Notes: generated from the letters alone by a model not told the origin. Numbered from the stretch's first letter, positions 1-8,038 are shown. The stretch is DNA of 64,000 nucleotides from Xinfangfangia pollutisoli (GCF_020179405.1 NZ_JAICBZ010000001.1:62001-126000), one strand, 5' to 3'. Made by a program: numbers and translations.

Positions 1-502
1 ACGGCTCGGCCAGCGTCGTCGGCCCCAGGATCAGCAGCGTCTTCTGGAGCGCGCTCATCGCCTTGACCAGAAAGCGGTTGCGGGCCGCCTCGATCAGGGT
101 GCGGTGGAACTGGCGGTTCATCTCGCGCGCCTGGGGGCCCGCGGTGGCACTGGCCAGTTCCGCATTCAGCGCCACCAGTTCGGCCAGTTCGATATCCGAA
201 GCCGCCCGCGCCGCCAGCCGGGCCGCCGTGCCTTCCAGCACCGCGCGCATCTCGTACAGTTCGACCACTTCGGCATGGTCCAGGCTGCGGATCGTCGCGC
301 CCTGGCGCGGCAGATGCACGACCAGACCATCCGCCTCAAGCTGGCGGATCGCCTCGCGCACGGGGGTGCGGCTGATGCCCAGCCGGTCGGCCAGTTCGGT
401 TTCGCGCAGCCGCGCGCCGGGCGACAGCGCGCCATCGCGGATCTCGTCCAGCAGGCGGCGATAGGCCCCCTGCCCCTGCGGAATCTCACTGTCGTCAGCC
501 AT
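1..502 (-). CDS. GntR-family regulator, FCD (FadR) subfamily, 3' end outside window
   Basis: Reads MADDSEIPQGQGAYRRLLDE from an ATG at 502 and stays open to base 1, so the C-terminus is missing (167 codons visible). The N-terminal winged helix is clear: LSPGARLRETELADRLGISR then TPVREAIRQLEADGLV. The start of the FCD ligand-binding domain follows (AEVVELYEMRAVLEGTAARL, and FHRTLIEAARN with a metal/ligand-type His). FCD regulators bind a small organic acid and usually repress adjacent catabolic or transport genes. It is divergent from the AbrB-type gene at 575, with a 16-bp inverted-repeat site at 536-551 between them. That site recurs at 2809-2824 ahead of the dehydrogenase unit, so this regulator may control both; that regulon is inference. 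Confidence 0.9.
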   Translation of the reverse strand, partial: MADDSEIPQGQGAYRRLLDEIRDGALSPGARLRETELADRLGISRTPVREAIRQLEADGLVVHLPRQGATIRSLDHAEVVELYEMRAVLEGTAARLAARAASDIELAELVALNAELASATAGPQAREMNRQFHRTLIEAARNRFLVKAMSALQKTLLILGPTTLAEP

Positions 503-535
503 GAAACGACTCGCTTGCGGTTTCTGTGTCCGAGC

Positions 536-551
536 GTATACATCTGGATAC
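536..551. promoter_or_regulatory. Candidate GntR operator, copy 1 (GTATAC-N6-ATAC)
   Basis: The sequence GTATACATCTGGATAC is an inverted repeat (GTAT/ATAC arms) between the divergent gntR and abrB-type genes. It lies 23 bp upstream of the abrB-type start and ends just before its ribosome site. A near-identical 16-mer, GTATACCATTGCATAC, lies at 2809-2824. FCD-type GntR proteins bind short palindromes of this kind, so autoregulation is likely. The link to this regulator is inferred from position and repetition. Confidence 0.5.
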
Positions 552-574
552 AATTTGCCGCAAGGAGGTCTCTG

Positions 575-1609
575 ATGCCCATCCTGACAAAGCGTCGCGC
601 CGCCACGCTGGCACTGGCCGGGCTGGGGGTCGGGGTGTTTCACCTGGCCGGCCTGCCCCTGCCCTTTCTGTTCGGCCCGATGGCGGCCTGCCTGATCGCC
701 GCCCTGTCAGGGATGCGGTTGCAGGGGATGGGACAGGTCTCGATCCTGGCGCGCACCATCCTGGGGGTGGCGGTCGGCGCCTCGATCACGCCCGAGGTGA
801 TCGCGCGGGTGCCGCAGATGGCGGGCAGCGTCGCGCTGGTGCCGGTCTATGTGGTGCTGATCGGGCTGGTGGGCGTGCCGTTCTTCCGCCGGCTTGGCTA
901 TGATCCGGTCACCGCCTGGTATGCGGCCATGCCGGGCGGGCTGCAGGACATGGTGATCTTCGGCGCCGAGGCGGGCGGCGACACCCGCGCGCTGGCGCTG
1001 ATCCATGCCACGCGGGTTCTGGTGATCGTGACGCTGGCGCCGCTGATCCTGACCGCCTTCTATGGCGCAAGCCTCAGCGGGGCCGTCGGCGCGCCGCTGC
1101 GCGATCTGCCGGGGCTGGAATTGCTGCTGATGGCCGCCGCCGCGGTGATCGGCTGGAAGGGCGCCGAGCGGATCGGCCTGTTCGGGGCCACGATCCTGGG
1201 CCCGATGATCCTGACCGCGGCCCTGTCGCTGGCCGGGCTGATCCACAGCCGCCCGCCGGCCGAGGCGATCTGGGCCGCGCAGCTGTTCATCGGGCTTGGC
1301 ATCGGCGTGCAATATGTGGGGGTCACCTTCCGCGAATTGCGCAGCTTCATCCTGTCGGGTCTGGCTTTCGTGGTGCTGCTGGCGGCGCTGGCGGCGGCTT
1401 TCACCGAAATCGTCACGCTCAGCGGGCTGGCCCATCCGATCGAGGGCTTTCTGGCCTTCGCCCCGGGCGGCCAGGCGGAAATGACCGTGCTGGCGCTGGT
1501 GGCCGGGGCCGATCTGGGCTTTGTGATCCTGCACCACCTGACGCGCCTGGTCGTCGTCATCCTGGGCGCGCCGGTGGCGGCGCGGCTGATGGGCGTGCGG
1601 AAGCCCTAG
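575..1609 (+). CDS. AbrB-family (PF05145) integral membrane protein, putative transporter
   Basis: 344 residues starting MPILTKRRAATLALAGLGVG, with a perfect AAGGAGG ribosome site at 562-568, 6 bases before the ATG. The protein is almost wholly hydrophobic, with about ten predicted membrane spans and the duplicated AbrB layout, including PLPFLFGPMAACLI near residue 30 and AMPGGLQDMVIFGAEAGGD mid-protein. A second GPM segment (GATILGPMILTAAL) and a second APGG (FAPGGQAEMTVLALVAGADL) mark the repeat. The family is historically misnamed ammonia monooxygenase and is probably a transporter of small molecules; the substrate is unknown. It is divergent from gntR and ends tail-to-tail with the dehydrogenase: the tetranucleotide CTAG at 1606-1609 supplies both stop codons. 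Confidence 0.85.
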   Translation: MPILTKRRAATLALAGLGVGVFHLAGLPLPFLFGPMAACLIAALSGMRLQGMGQVSILARTILGVAVGASITPEVIARVPQMAGSVALVPVYVVLIGLVGVPFFRRLGYDPVTAWYAAMPGGLQDMVIFGAEAGGDTRALALIHATRVLVIVTLAPLILTAFYGASLSGAVGAPLRDLPGLELLLMAAAAVIGWKGAERIGLFGATILGPMILTAALSLAGLIHSRPPAEAIWAAQLFIGLGIGVQYVGVTFRELRSFILSGLAFVVLLAALAAAFTEIVTLSGLAHPIEGFLAFAPGGQAEMTVLALVAGADLGFVILHHLTRLVVVILGAPVAARLMGVRKP

Positions 1610-2580
1610 CCCGTCCAGACTTCGGGGTTGATCATGTGAATGGGGGCGCCTGCCGCATAGGCATTGATCTGGTCGTAGATGTCGGCGAATTGCAGATCCA
1701 GCTCGTCCTCGGTCACATAGCCGATATGGGGCGTCGCAACGACATTCGGATGCGAGACAAGCGGGTCGGTCGCATCGACCAGCGGCTCGGCATCGAAGAC
1801 GTCCAGCGCGGCCATGCCCGGCCGGCCGGCATTCAGCGCCGCAAGCAGGGCGCCGGGCTGGACAAGGCCCGCGCGCGAGGTGTTCACGAACACCGCCCCC
1901 GGTCGCATCGCCGCGAAATCGGCAGGGCCGATGATGCCGCGCGTCGCCGGCTTCAGCCGGACATGAAGGCTGACCACATCAGAGGCCGCGAAGAACGCCG
2001 CGCGGCTTTCAGCAACGGCTTCGCCATCCGCCAGCGCCCGGGCGCGCCCGTCGTCTGACGCCCACCACAGCACCTCCATTCCGAACGCCCGCGCATAGCC
2101 CGCGACGGCCCGGGCAATGCGGCCATAGCCATAAAGCCCAAGCACCCGCCCGCGCAGGGTCTTGCCCACGCCCATCTGCCAATGCCCGGCGCGCAGGCTG
2201 GCCATCTGCTGCGGAATCTGCCGCATCGCCGCAAGGATCAGACCCCAGGTCAGTTCGGCGGCGGCATGCGAGGGCGTGTCGGAATGCATGTTCGAACACA
2301 GCAGGACGCCATGCTGCGTGCAGGCCGGAACGTCGACATGCGGGTAGACGCTGCGCTGCGAGATCAGCCGCAGCTTCGGCAGGTTCTGCAACAGGCCCGC
2401 GGTAACAGGCGTCCGCTCGCGGAACAGGACCAGCGCTTCAGCCTTGTCCAGCCGGTCGGACAGAACCCGTTCATCGGTGACGTGATCGGTCCAGATCGTC
2501 ACCTCATGTCCGTCAAGCTGCGCGAACGAGGGAAGCCCGCGCAGCGTGTCGAACCAGTCGTCAAGAATGTGAACCCTCAT
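1606..2580 (-). CDS. D-2-hydroxyacid dehydrogenase, NAD-dependent
   Basis: 324 residues. It belongs to the D-isomer-specific 2-hydroxyacid dehydrogenase family, which interconverts a 2-oxoacid and its D-2-hydroxyacid with NAD(P)H in the cytoplasm. The Rossmann motif is GLYGYGRIARAVAGYAR (residues 148-164). The three catalytic residues are present: Arg236 in NTSRAG, Glu265 in DAEP and His285 in TPHIG. The catalytic domain is a typical split N/C domain. Its ATG follows the TGA of the 70-residue gene with no gap (TGAATG), so the two are co-transcribed. The stop is shared with the convergent AbrB-type gene through CTAG. The substrate is unknown; neighbours that handle di- and tricarboxylates make a hydroxydicarboxylate or hydroxy-oxo acid plausible. 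Confidence 0.9.
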   Translation of the reverse strand: MRVHILDDWFDTLRGLPSFAQLDGHEVTIWTDHVTDERVLSDRLDKAEALVLFRERTPVTAGLLQNLPKLRLISQRSVYPHVDVPACTQHGVLLCSNMHSDTPSHAAAELTWGLILAAMRQIPQQMASLRAGHWQMGVGKTLRGRVLGLYGYGRIARAVAGYARAFGMEVLWWASDDGRARALADGEAVAESRAAFFAASDVVSLHVRLKPATRGIIGPADFAAMRPGAVFVNTSRAGLVQPGALLAALNAGRPGMAALDVFDAEPLVDATDPLVSHPNVVATPHIGYVTEDELDLQFADIYDQINAYAAGAPIHMINPEVWTG

Positions 2581-2793
2581 TCACGGCTGCCGGGGTGTCG
2601 GCACATGTGGGTCCGCATTCAGCGCCTCCAGCGCCGCGTTGACCTTGTGGCGCTGCGCGAGCAGATGGTTGAACTGCGCGTCACAACCGGCGATCGGCGT
2701 CGGGTATCCCGAAATCTCAGCGGCGATCTTCTGCCTGGCGACCTGAAGCTCGGTCTTGGCAAGTGTGATACATTCGGAAATCTCGGGGTTCAT
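2581..2793 (-). CDS. Small hypothetical protein (70 aa)
   Basis: Starts MNPEISECITLAKTELQVAR at 2793. A start further upstream is possible, but GAAGGAGG sits at the right distance before this ATG, so I prefer it. It is a soluble, mostly helical, charged protein with no signal peptide or membrane span. It contains two cysteines and ends NADPHVPTPRQP. It abuts the dehydrogenase with no intergenic base, and translation is probably coupled. I recognise no family. The tight coupling suggests an accessory protein for the dehydrogenase or a small binding protein. A GTATAC-type candidate operator lies 16 bases upstream. Confidence 0.7.
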   Translation of the reverse strand: MNPEISECITLAKTELQVARQKIAAEISGYPTPIAGCDAQFNHLLAQRHKVNAALEALNADPHVPTPRQP

Positions 2794-2808
2794 GTCCGGC
2801 CTCCTTCG

Positions 2809-2824
2809 GTATACCATTGCATAC
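2809..2824. promoter_or_regulatory. Candidate GntR operator, copy 2 (GTATAC-N6-ATAC)
   Basis: GTATACCATTGCATAC matches the site at 536-551 in length, arms and spacing. It lies in the 52-bp gap between the isomerase stop (2846) and the ribosome site of the 70-residue gene. This position suggests a regulated promoter for the small gene/dehydrogenase pair, separate from the upstream isomerase. A further partial copy (ATACC) follows immediately. Confidence 0.5.
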
Positions 2825-2845
2825 ATACCATATCCGCTGCGCGGA

Positions 2846-3937
2846 TTAAAGCCCTTTCCAGACGGTGGCGGGCACGAAAACCTCGCCGCGGGCAAGCAAC
2901 CGGGCCGTGCGCAGCAGGCCGGCCGACTTCAGCGTGAACCCGTCTTTGCCAGTCTCGTAATCCACCGTCACGTCGATCGCGCCGCCCGGATGCTCGATCA
3001 GCACCAGCGCAGGCACGCCCTGCGGCGGGGTGAACAGGCCCTCGGCCACCGTTCCGGGCGTCAGCACGCAAGAGGCCAGGCATTGCGCCCCGGTCACCGC
3101 CATGGTCGGGTGGCATTTCCACGGCATGAAATAGCGCGCCGTCACCGTGCCGCCCCGCTGCGGCGGCGCCAGAAGCGCGAATTTCGGCGTGACCGAGCCC
3201 GACACGTCGCCCATGCCCATCCGCCGCCCGGCCTCAAGCCGGATCGGCTCCATCCGCGCGTAAAAGCCGCTATTGGCGTCCAGCTCTTCCGCCGTCTCGC
3301 AGCCGGTCAGCCCGAAATCCGCCGCCCGCGCCACCACGACCGGCATGGCCACATCCATGCAGGTCACCTCGATCCCGTCGATCACGTCGCGCAGATTGCC
3401 GGTCGGCAGCAGCGCCCCGGTGGCCGAGCCGACCACATCCATGAAGTTCAGATAAATCGGCGCCGCGGTGCCCGGCACGCCGTCGATCGCCGCCTCGCCC
3501 GCATATTCGACCTGCCCGCCCGGCGTGCGCAGCACCGCCTCGACCTTGGCGCCGGTATTGACCGACCGGATCCGCACCCGCGTGACATCGCCCTGCGGCG
3601 CGATCAGCCCCATCTCGACCGCCGCCGGGCCGACGCCCGACAGGATATTGCCGCAGGTCGGCTTGAAATCGACCTTGCCGTCCTCGACGCTGACCTGAGC
3701 GAAGAAATAGTCGATGTCGCAATCCGTCGTCTCGGACAGCGACAGCATCGCGACCTTGGTCGTCACCGCGGCACCGCCGCCGATCCCGTCGATGTTCAAC
3801 GCCTGCCCCGAGCCCAGAACCGAGACCAGCACCCGCGCCAGCGTCTCGCGATCCTCGGGCAGATCCTCGCGCCGGAAATAGGGCCCGCGCGACGTGCCGC
3901 CGCGGAAGAAGTGAAACGGAATTGCGGTCTGGGTCAT
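2846..3937 (-). CDS. PrpF-family isomerase, 4-oxalomesaconate tautomerase-like
   Basis: 363 residues from MTQTAIPFHFFRGGTSRG. The ATG at 3949 is rejected as start because its first codons are the GGAGG ribosome site for the ATG at 3937. PrpF/GalD proteins have a diaminopimelate-epimerase fold and shift double bonds in unsaturated tricarboxylates, for example keto to enol forms of 4-oxalomesaconate in gallate/protocatechuate 4,5-cleavage. Family marks are the RGGTSRGPYF start, LNIDGIGGGAAVTTKVAML, and the FKPTCGNILSGVGPAAVE segment carrying the conserved CGN. It lies downstream of a tripartite tricarboxylate transporter, which fits import plus isomerisation of a tricarboxylate. A strong terminator separates it from the transporter (3961-3989), so it needs readthrough or its own promoter. 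The exact substrate is uncertain. Confidence 0.85.
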   Translation of the reverse strand: MTQTAIPFHFFRGGTSRGPYFRREDLPEDRETLARVLVSVLGSGQALNIDGIGGGAAVTTKVAMLSLSETTDCDIDYFFAQVSVEDGKVDFKPTCGNILSGVGPAAVEMGLIAPQGDVTRVRIRSVNTGAKVEAVLRTPGGQVEYAGEAAIDGVPGTAAPIYLNFMDVVGSATGALLPTGNLRDVIDGIEVTCMDVAMPVVVARAADFGLTGCETAEELDANSGFYARMEPIRLEAGRRMGMGDVSGSVTPKFALLAPPQRGGTVTARYFMPWKCHPTMAVTGAQCLASCVLTPGTVAEGLFTPPQGVPALVLIEHPGGAIDVTVDYETGKDGFTLKSAGLLRTARLLARGEVFVPATVWKGL

Positions 3938-3960
3938 CCCATCCTCCATCGTGTCTTGGG

Positions 3961-3989
3961 AAAAAGGGCCCGCGCGGTGGCGCGGGCCC
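3961..3989 (-). terminator. Rho-independent terminator after the tct transporter
   Basis: Arms 3966-3975 and 3980-3989 form a perfect 10-bp G+C stem (GGGCCCGCGC) with a 4-base loop. On the minus strand it is followed by TTTTT (AAAAA at 3961-3965 on plus). It lies 18 bases after the transporter stop and just before the isomerase, so it limits transcription from transporter into isomerase. Confidence 0.8.
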
Positions 3990-4007
3990 GGTCTGGTTCG
4001 GATCGGC

Positions 4008-6002
4008 TCAGCGCAGCGGCCAGGGCAGATGCACCAGCGATTGCAGCAGGCCCGACGGGAAGTTCAGCGACAGAAGCCAGGCCGCCAGGACGATCCCGCC
4101 CACGGCCCAGGCGGTCATGTGCAGGCTGCGGAACCAGGTCGCGCCCACCCGCAGCCGCATGAAGGCCAGGAAGAAGACCGCGACCCCCAGGACAAAGCCC
4201 ACCAGCGTCGACAGCACCACCAGCGCCGCCAGCCAGCCAAGGCCCGACCACATCCCGTGGACGCCCGCCTTGCCGACATGTTCGCCCGTCAGTTCGGCAT
4301 CGAAATGCGAATGGTGACCGGGCTTGCCCACCCATAGCTCCCACAGCAGGACCGAGACGATCACCAGACCGACCACCGCCACCGAAAGCGGGAAGATCTT
4401 GCCCAGGAAGTCGTGCTGCAGCGAATCGAACAGCGCAAAGCCCATGACCGCCACCACGACCGCCGCAAACCCGATCTGCGGCAGATGCGCCCGGAATTGC
4501 GGAACGTCGGGCGCATTGTCCTGCACCGGCACCACATGGCCATGCTCGTCCACGCGGTTGCGCAGGCCGAAGAAGATCGAGGCCAGGGTCAGAAGGCCGA
4601 TGATGATCACGCCCGGACGCGCCAGGAAGGACCAGCCGTTGAACTGCACCGCCTGATACAGGAAGGTCTCGGCCTGCGGCGCCAGCACATAGCCGATCAG
4701 CAGGGCCGGACGCGACCAGCCGAAGCGCTTCATCAGCACGCCCACACAGCCCAGCAGCAGCAGCGCGATCAGGTCGTCGATCGAGCGGGTCGACTGGAAG
4801 GCCGCGAACGAGATCATCACGATCAGGAACGGCGCCATGTACTGGAACGGGATCTTGGTCAGGCCCGAGATCGGCCGGGCCAGCGCCACGCAGGCCAGCG
4901 CGCCGAAGATATTGGCCAGGGCCAGCGACCAGATCATCGTATAGGTCAGATGCAGGTCGGTGGTGACCATCGACGGGCCGGGCTCGATGCCGATCAGCAC
5001 CATGCAGCCCAGGAACACCGCCATCGCGCCCGAGCCGGGAATGCCGAACAGGATCGTCGGCAGCATCGCGCCGCCGGTCATGGCGTTATTGGCGCTTTCC
5101 GGAGCGATCACGCCGCGGATATCGCCCTTGCCGAAGTTCGACGTGTCCTTGCTGGTCTGGACGGCATGGCCATAGGCGATCCAGTCCACGACCGATCCGC
5201 CCAGACCCGGAATGACGCCGACGATGCAGCCCACGGCCGAGCAGCGCAGCGACAGGAACCAGTTGTTGGCCCAGTCGCGGATGCCGCGGCCCCAGCCCTT
5301 GCCCAGGGGCATATCGCCCGCGATCGACTGGTTCTGCCGCATCAGATCGACGATTTCGGGAATGGCGAACACGCCCATCCCCACCACGACCAGCGGGATG
5401 CCGTCGTAGAGATATTCAATGTCGAAAACCATGCGGAACTCGCCCGTGGCCGGGGCGGCCCCGATCGAGCCGATGACAAGGCCGATGCAGCAGGCGCCCA
5501 CGCCCTTGACCAGGCTGCGCCCCGACAGGACCGCGACCATCGACAGGCCCAGAAGCGCCAGCATGAACAGCTCGGCCGAGCCGAAGGCCAGGATGACCGG
5601 GCGGGCGATGAACACAAAGCCCGTCAGCACCAGCGCCCCGAACACGCCCCCGAACATCGACGAGATGAAGGCCGTCGACAGCGCCCGCGCCGCCTCGCCC
5701 TTCTTGGCCAGCGGGAAGCCGTCCAGCACCGTGGCCTGACTTGATGACCCGCCCGGGATCCCCAGCAGGATCGACGAGAACGTGTCGCCCGTGGGCATGA
5801 TCGCCAGCAGGCCGATCAGCATCGCCAGCGCCGAGACCTGGTCCATCCCGTAGATGAACGGGATCAGCAGCGACAGGCCGGCAATCCCGCCAAGCGCGGG
5901 CAGGATGCCGATCAGAAGGCCCACGAACAGGCCCAGGAACATATAGGCAAGGTGCTTGAGGCTGAGCAGCTCGGTCAGCGCCTGCAATAGGGTATCGACC
6001 AC
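4008..6002 (-). CDS. tctA: Tripartite tricarboxylate transporter permease, TctA with C-terminal TctB-like domain
   Basis: 664 residues; ordinary TctA proteins are about 500. Residues 1 to about 490 are typical TctA: a glycine-rich first repeat (LGLFVGLLIGILPALGGIAG), the LGIPGGSSSQATVLDGFPLA loop, and the second-repeat FGIPGSGAMAVFLGCM and SLALANIFGAL segments. The last ~150 residues, after a hydrophilic linker (NRVDEHGHVVPVQD), contain four more membrane spans in the size and pattern of the small TctB subunit, and no separate tctB gene is present. I therefore read it as a TctA-TctB fusion. It would couple ion-driven uptake of a carboxylate delivered by the TctC receptor encoded just upstream at 6116-7222. 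The gene order receptor, fused permease, isomerase suggests a tricarboxylate catabolic unit. Confidence 0.9.
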   Translation of the reverse strand: MVDTLLQALTELLSLKHLAYMFLGLFVGLLIGILPALGGIAGLSLLIPFIYGMDQVSALAMLIGLLAIMPTGDTFSSILLGIPGGSSSQATVLDGFPLAKKGEAARALSTAFISSMFGGVFGALVLTGFVFIARPVILAFGSAELFMLALLGLSMVAVLSGRSLVKGVGACCIGLVIGSIGAAPATGEFRMVFDIEYLYDGIPLVVVGMGVFAIPEIVDLMRQNQSIAGDMPLGKGWGRGIRDWANNWFLSLRCSAVGCIVGVIPGLGGSVVDWIAYGHAVQTSKDTSNFGKGDIRGVIAPESANNAMTGGAMLPTILFGIPGSGAMAVFLGCMVLIGIEPGPSMVTTDLHLTYTMIWSLALANIFGALACVALARPISGLTKIPFQYMAPFLIVMISFAAFQSTRSIDDLIALLLLGCVGVLMKRFGWSRPALLIGYVLAPQAETFLYQAVQFNGWSFLARPGVIIIGLLTLASIFFGLRNRVDEHGHVVPVQDNAPDVPQFRAHLPQIGFAAVVVAVMGFALFDSLQHDFLGKIFPLSVAVVGLVIVSVLLWELWVGKPGHHSHFDAELTGEHVGKAGVHGMWSGLGWLAALVVLSTLVGFVLGVAVFFLAFMRLRVGATWFRSLHMTAWAVGGIVLAAWLLSLNFPSGLLQSLVHLPWPLR

Positions 6003-6072
6003 GGAGGGGACTCCCGTGTTGGTCGCCGGTGGGGCGACGGGTGAGCGGTTGGGTAAAAAGGCAGAAGGATCA

Positions 6073-6096
6073 GGCGGGCCCCGGTCCGGGCCCGCC
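6073..6096 (-). other. Stem-loop between receptor and permease genes
   Basis: A perfect 9-bp stem (GGCGGGCCC / GGGCCCGCC) with a 6-base loop lies in the 113-bp gap between tctC and tctA. There is no U-run. Such hairpins after a binding-protein gene commonly stabilise its mRNA or partly terminate, giving more receptor than permease. Function here is inferred. The same arrangement recurs in three other transporters of this window. Confidence 0.55.
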
Positions 6097-6115
6097 GGTC
6101 TTCAGCGCCGGGGCG

Positions 6116-7222
6116 TTATTCCTCGCCCAGCTTCACGCCGTATTCCGACGCAAGCATGCCCGCCACGCGGCTGCGCAATTCGGGCTGCAGCGTGGTGCCC
6201 TTTTCGAACAGCGCCTGTGCCAGCGCGCCGGTGACCTGCCCGTAGGATCCAAGCACGGCTTCCGCGCTGGCCTGGTAATCCGGGTCGGCCTTCATGTCCT
6301 CGAAGGCCTTCTGATAGGCGGCGACGATCTCGTCCGGCGTGTCCTTGGGCAGGAAGACCATCTTCTGGGCCGGGAAGCCCGCGGTGAAGAAGGCGAAATA
6401 GGCGTCGTAATCGGGGCCCGAGGGCGGGGCGCCGGTCATGGTCTCGTAAGCTTCGACGAAGGACGGCAGATCCGGGAAGGTCGGATCGCGCACCACTTCG
6501 CCCGCCTCGTTCAGGACGCCCCAGCTGAACAGCGGCACGGCCTGGCCGGCCTCGACCAGCGGCTGGACGTTCTTCAGATAGGCCGACGAGGTCTGGTAAT
6601 CGATGTTCACCTCGCCGCGTTCAAAGGCCAGCCGGCCATCGCCACGGCCCTTGAAGCCGAAAACATGCTGCACGTTCAGGCCCATCAGCCGGAAGCCCAA
6701 AAGCGGCACCAGATCCAGCGAGGTCGCGCCTTGGCTGGCATAGACCAGATCCTTGCCCTTCAGCTGGCCGATATCCTCGGGGCCCTTCAGCCCCAGCGCC
6801 GGCGTCGTGTAGACCACGCCGCCGGTCGGGCCGGCCATGGCGATCTTCCAGTCCTTGTAGTCATAGCGCACGCGCGGATCGCCCAGCAGATAGGGGAACT
6901 GCGTCGAGCCCGAGGTGCCAAGGATCATCAGCCCGTCCGGCTCGGCCCGGGCGGCGAACAGGTTGGTGCCCTTGGTCGAGCCGCCGCCCGGCTCGTTCAC
7001 CACGACGACGACCGGCTTGCCCGGCAGGTATTTCGACAGAAGCGGGGCGTTGAAGCGCGCCCAGGTGTCCGATCCGCCGCCCGCCGAGAACGGAATGACC
7101 CATTCGATCGTCTTGCCGGCAAAATCGACTTCGGCCGCGGCCGGCCCGGCCAGGCCAAGCGCAAATGCGCCAGCGGCCAGCCCAAGGACAGCGCGGCGGG
7201 TGAATCCCACAGGTTCCGACAT
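6116..7222 (-). CDS. tctC: Tripartite tricarboxylate transporter receptor, Bug/TctC family
   Basis: 368 residues from MSEPVGFTRRAVLGLAAGAF, with a GAGGGAGAG ribosome site. The signal peptide has a twin-arginine start (TRRAVLGLA) and an AAAE cleavage region near residue 30, so it is exported, probably by Tat. The Bug-fold features are visible: the IEWVIPFSAGGGSDTWAR first loop, VVVVNEPGGGSTKGTNLFAA, and a C-terminal lobe with VFLPKDTPDEIVAAYQKAFE. Bug receptors capture carboxylates in the periplasm and hand them to TctAB. It is transcribed with the fused permease and diverges from the two-component pair tctDE, which would induce it. The ligand is unknown; a tricarboxylate is suggested by the isomerase. 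Confidence 0.9.
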   Translation of the reverse strand: MSEPVGFTRRAVLGLAAGAFALGLAGPAAAEVDFAGKTIEWVIPFSAGGGSDTWARFNAPLLSKYLPGKPVVVVVNEPGGGSTKGTNLFAARAEPDGLMILGTSGSTQFPYLLGDPRVRYDYKDWKIAMAGPTGGVVYTTPALGLKGPEDIGQLKGKDLVYASQGATSLDLVPLLGFRLMGLNVQHVFGFKGRGDGRLAFERGEVNIDYQTSSAYLKNVQPLVEAGQAVPLFSWGVLNEAGEVVRDPTFPDLPSFVEAYETMTGAPPSGPDYDAYFAFFTAGFPAQKMVFLPKDTPDEIVAAYQKAFEDMKADPDYQASAEAVLGSYGQVTGALAQALFEKGTTLQPELRSRVAGMLASEYGVKLGEE

Positions 7223-7372
7223 TCTTTCTCTCCCTCGGTTGTCTGACACGTCCACCTCTGCTTACACCGCAAGGGAACGCGACGCCGTTCTTGATTTCTC
7301 CTCCGAAGAACAGCCTGATGCAGACCTAAGGGGGATTTCTGTCGGCAACCTGTCTTGCATAAAAGGGGTTTC

Positions 7373-8038
7373 ATGCGGATCGTTCTGGTGGAAGACAATC
7401 TCAGCCTGGCAAAAGGTATCGAAAATGCCCTTAAAGATCAAGGGCATGCGGTTGACCATCTGGACGATGGGCTGGATGCGGATGCATTTCTGGCGCGCCA
7501 GCGCGCCGATATCGCGATTGTCGATGTCAACCTTCCGCGCCTGTCCGGGATCGAAATCATCCGCCGCGCCCGGGCGCGGCGCGACACACTTCCGATGCTG
7601 ATTCTGACCGCGCGGGGCAAAACATCGGAACGGGTCGAGGGGCTGGATGCCGGGGCCGACGACTATCTGGTCAAGCCCTTCGACATGGAAGAGCTGATCG
7701 CGCGGCTGCGCGCGCTGGCGCGGCGGCGCCCCGAGGTCGCGCTGCCGCGCGAACCTGTCGGCCAGCTGATCTATGACCGCGACCAGCGCATCGTGCTGCA
7801 TGGCGATCGCAATCTGGACCTGCCCCGGCGCGAGCTGGCGCTGTTCGAGCTGCTGCTGGAAAACCGCGGCCGGCTGATCGAGAAGGACCGGATCTCGGAC
7901 GCGCTTTACGGCACCGGCACCCCGGTCGAGCCGAACGCGGTCGAGCTGCTGATCTCGCGGCTGCGGCGCAAGATCGAGGGCACGGATGTGACGATCCGCA
8001 CCGCCCGCGGGCTTGGCTACATGCTGGATGGCGGCTGA
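7373..8038 (+). CDS. tctD: TctD-like response regulator, OmpR/PhoB family
   Basis: 221 residues from MRIVLVEDNLSLAKGIENAL, with an AAGGGG site at 7363-7368. The receiver domain has the acidic pair Glu7/Asp8, phosphoacceptor Asp51 (IVDVNLPRLSG), Thr79 and Lys101 (YLVKPFD). The C-terminal winged helix has LPRRELALFELLLENRGRLI and LLISRLRRKIEG ending RTARGLGYMLDGG. Its stop overlaps the start of the kinase gene by one base (TGATG). It is divergent from the transporter operon, matching the classical tctCBA/tctDE arrangement in which the pair activates transporter genes when substrate is present. Confidence 0.92.
   Translation: MRIVLVEDNLSLAKGIENALKDQGHAVDHLDDGLDADAFLARQRADIAIVDVNLPRLSGIEIIRRARARRDTLPMLILTARGKTSERVEGLDAGADDYLVKPFDMEELIARLRALARRRPEVALPREPVGQLIYDRDQRIVLHGDRNLDLPRRELALFELLLENRGRLIEKDRISDALYGTGTPVEPNAVELLISRLRRKIEGTDVTIRTARGLGYMLDGG

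Noticed and set aside
3937-3949. Upstream ATG (MEDG) as start of the PrpF-like isomerase
   Set aside because: Its codons contain the GGAGG ribosome site for the ATG at 3937, and it has none of its own.
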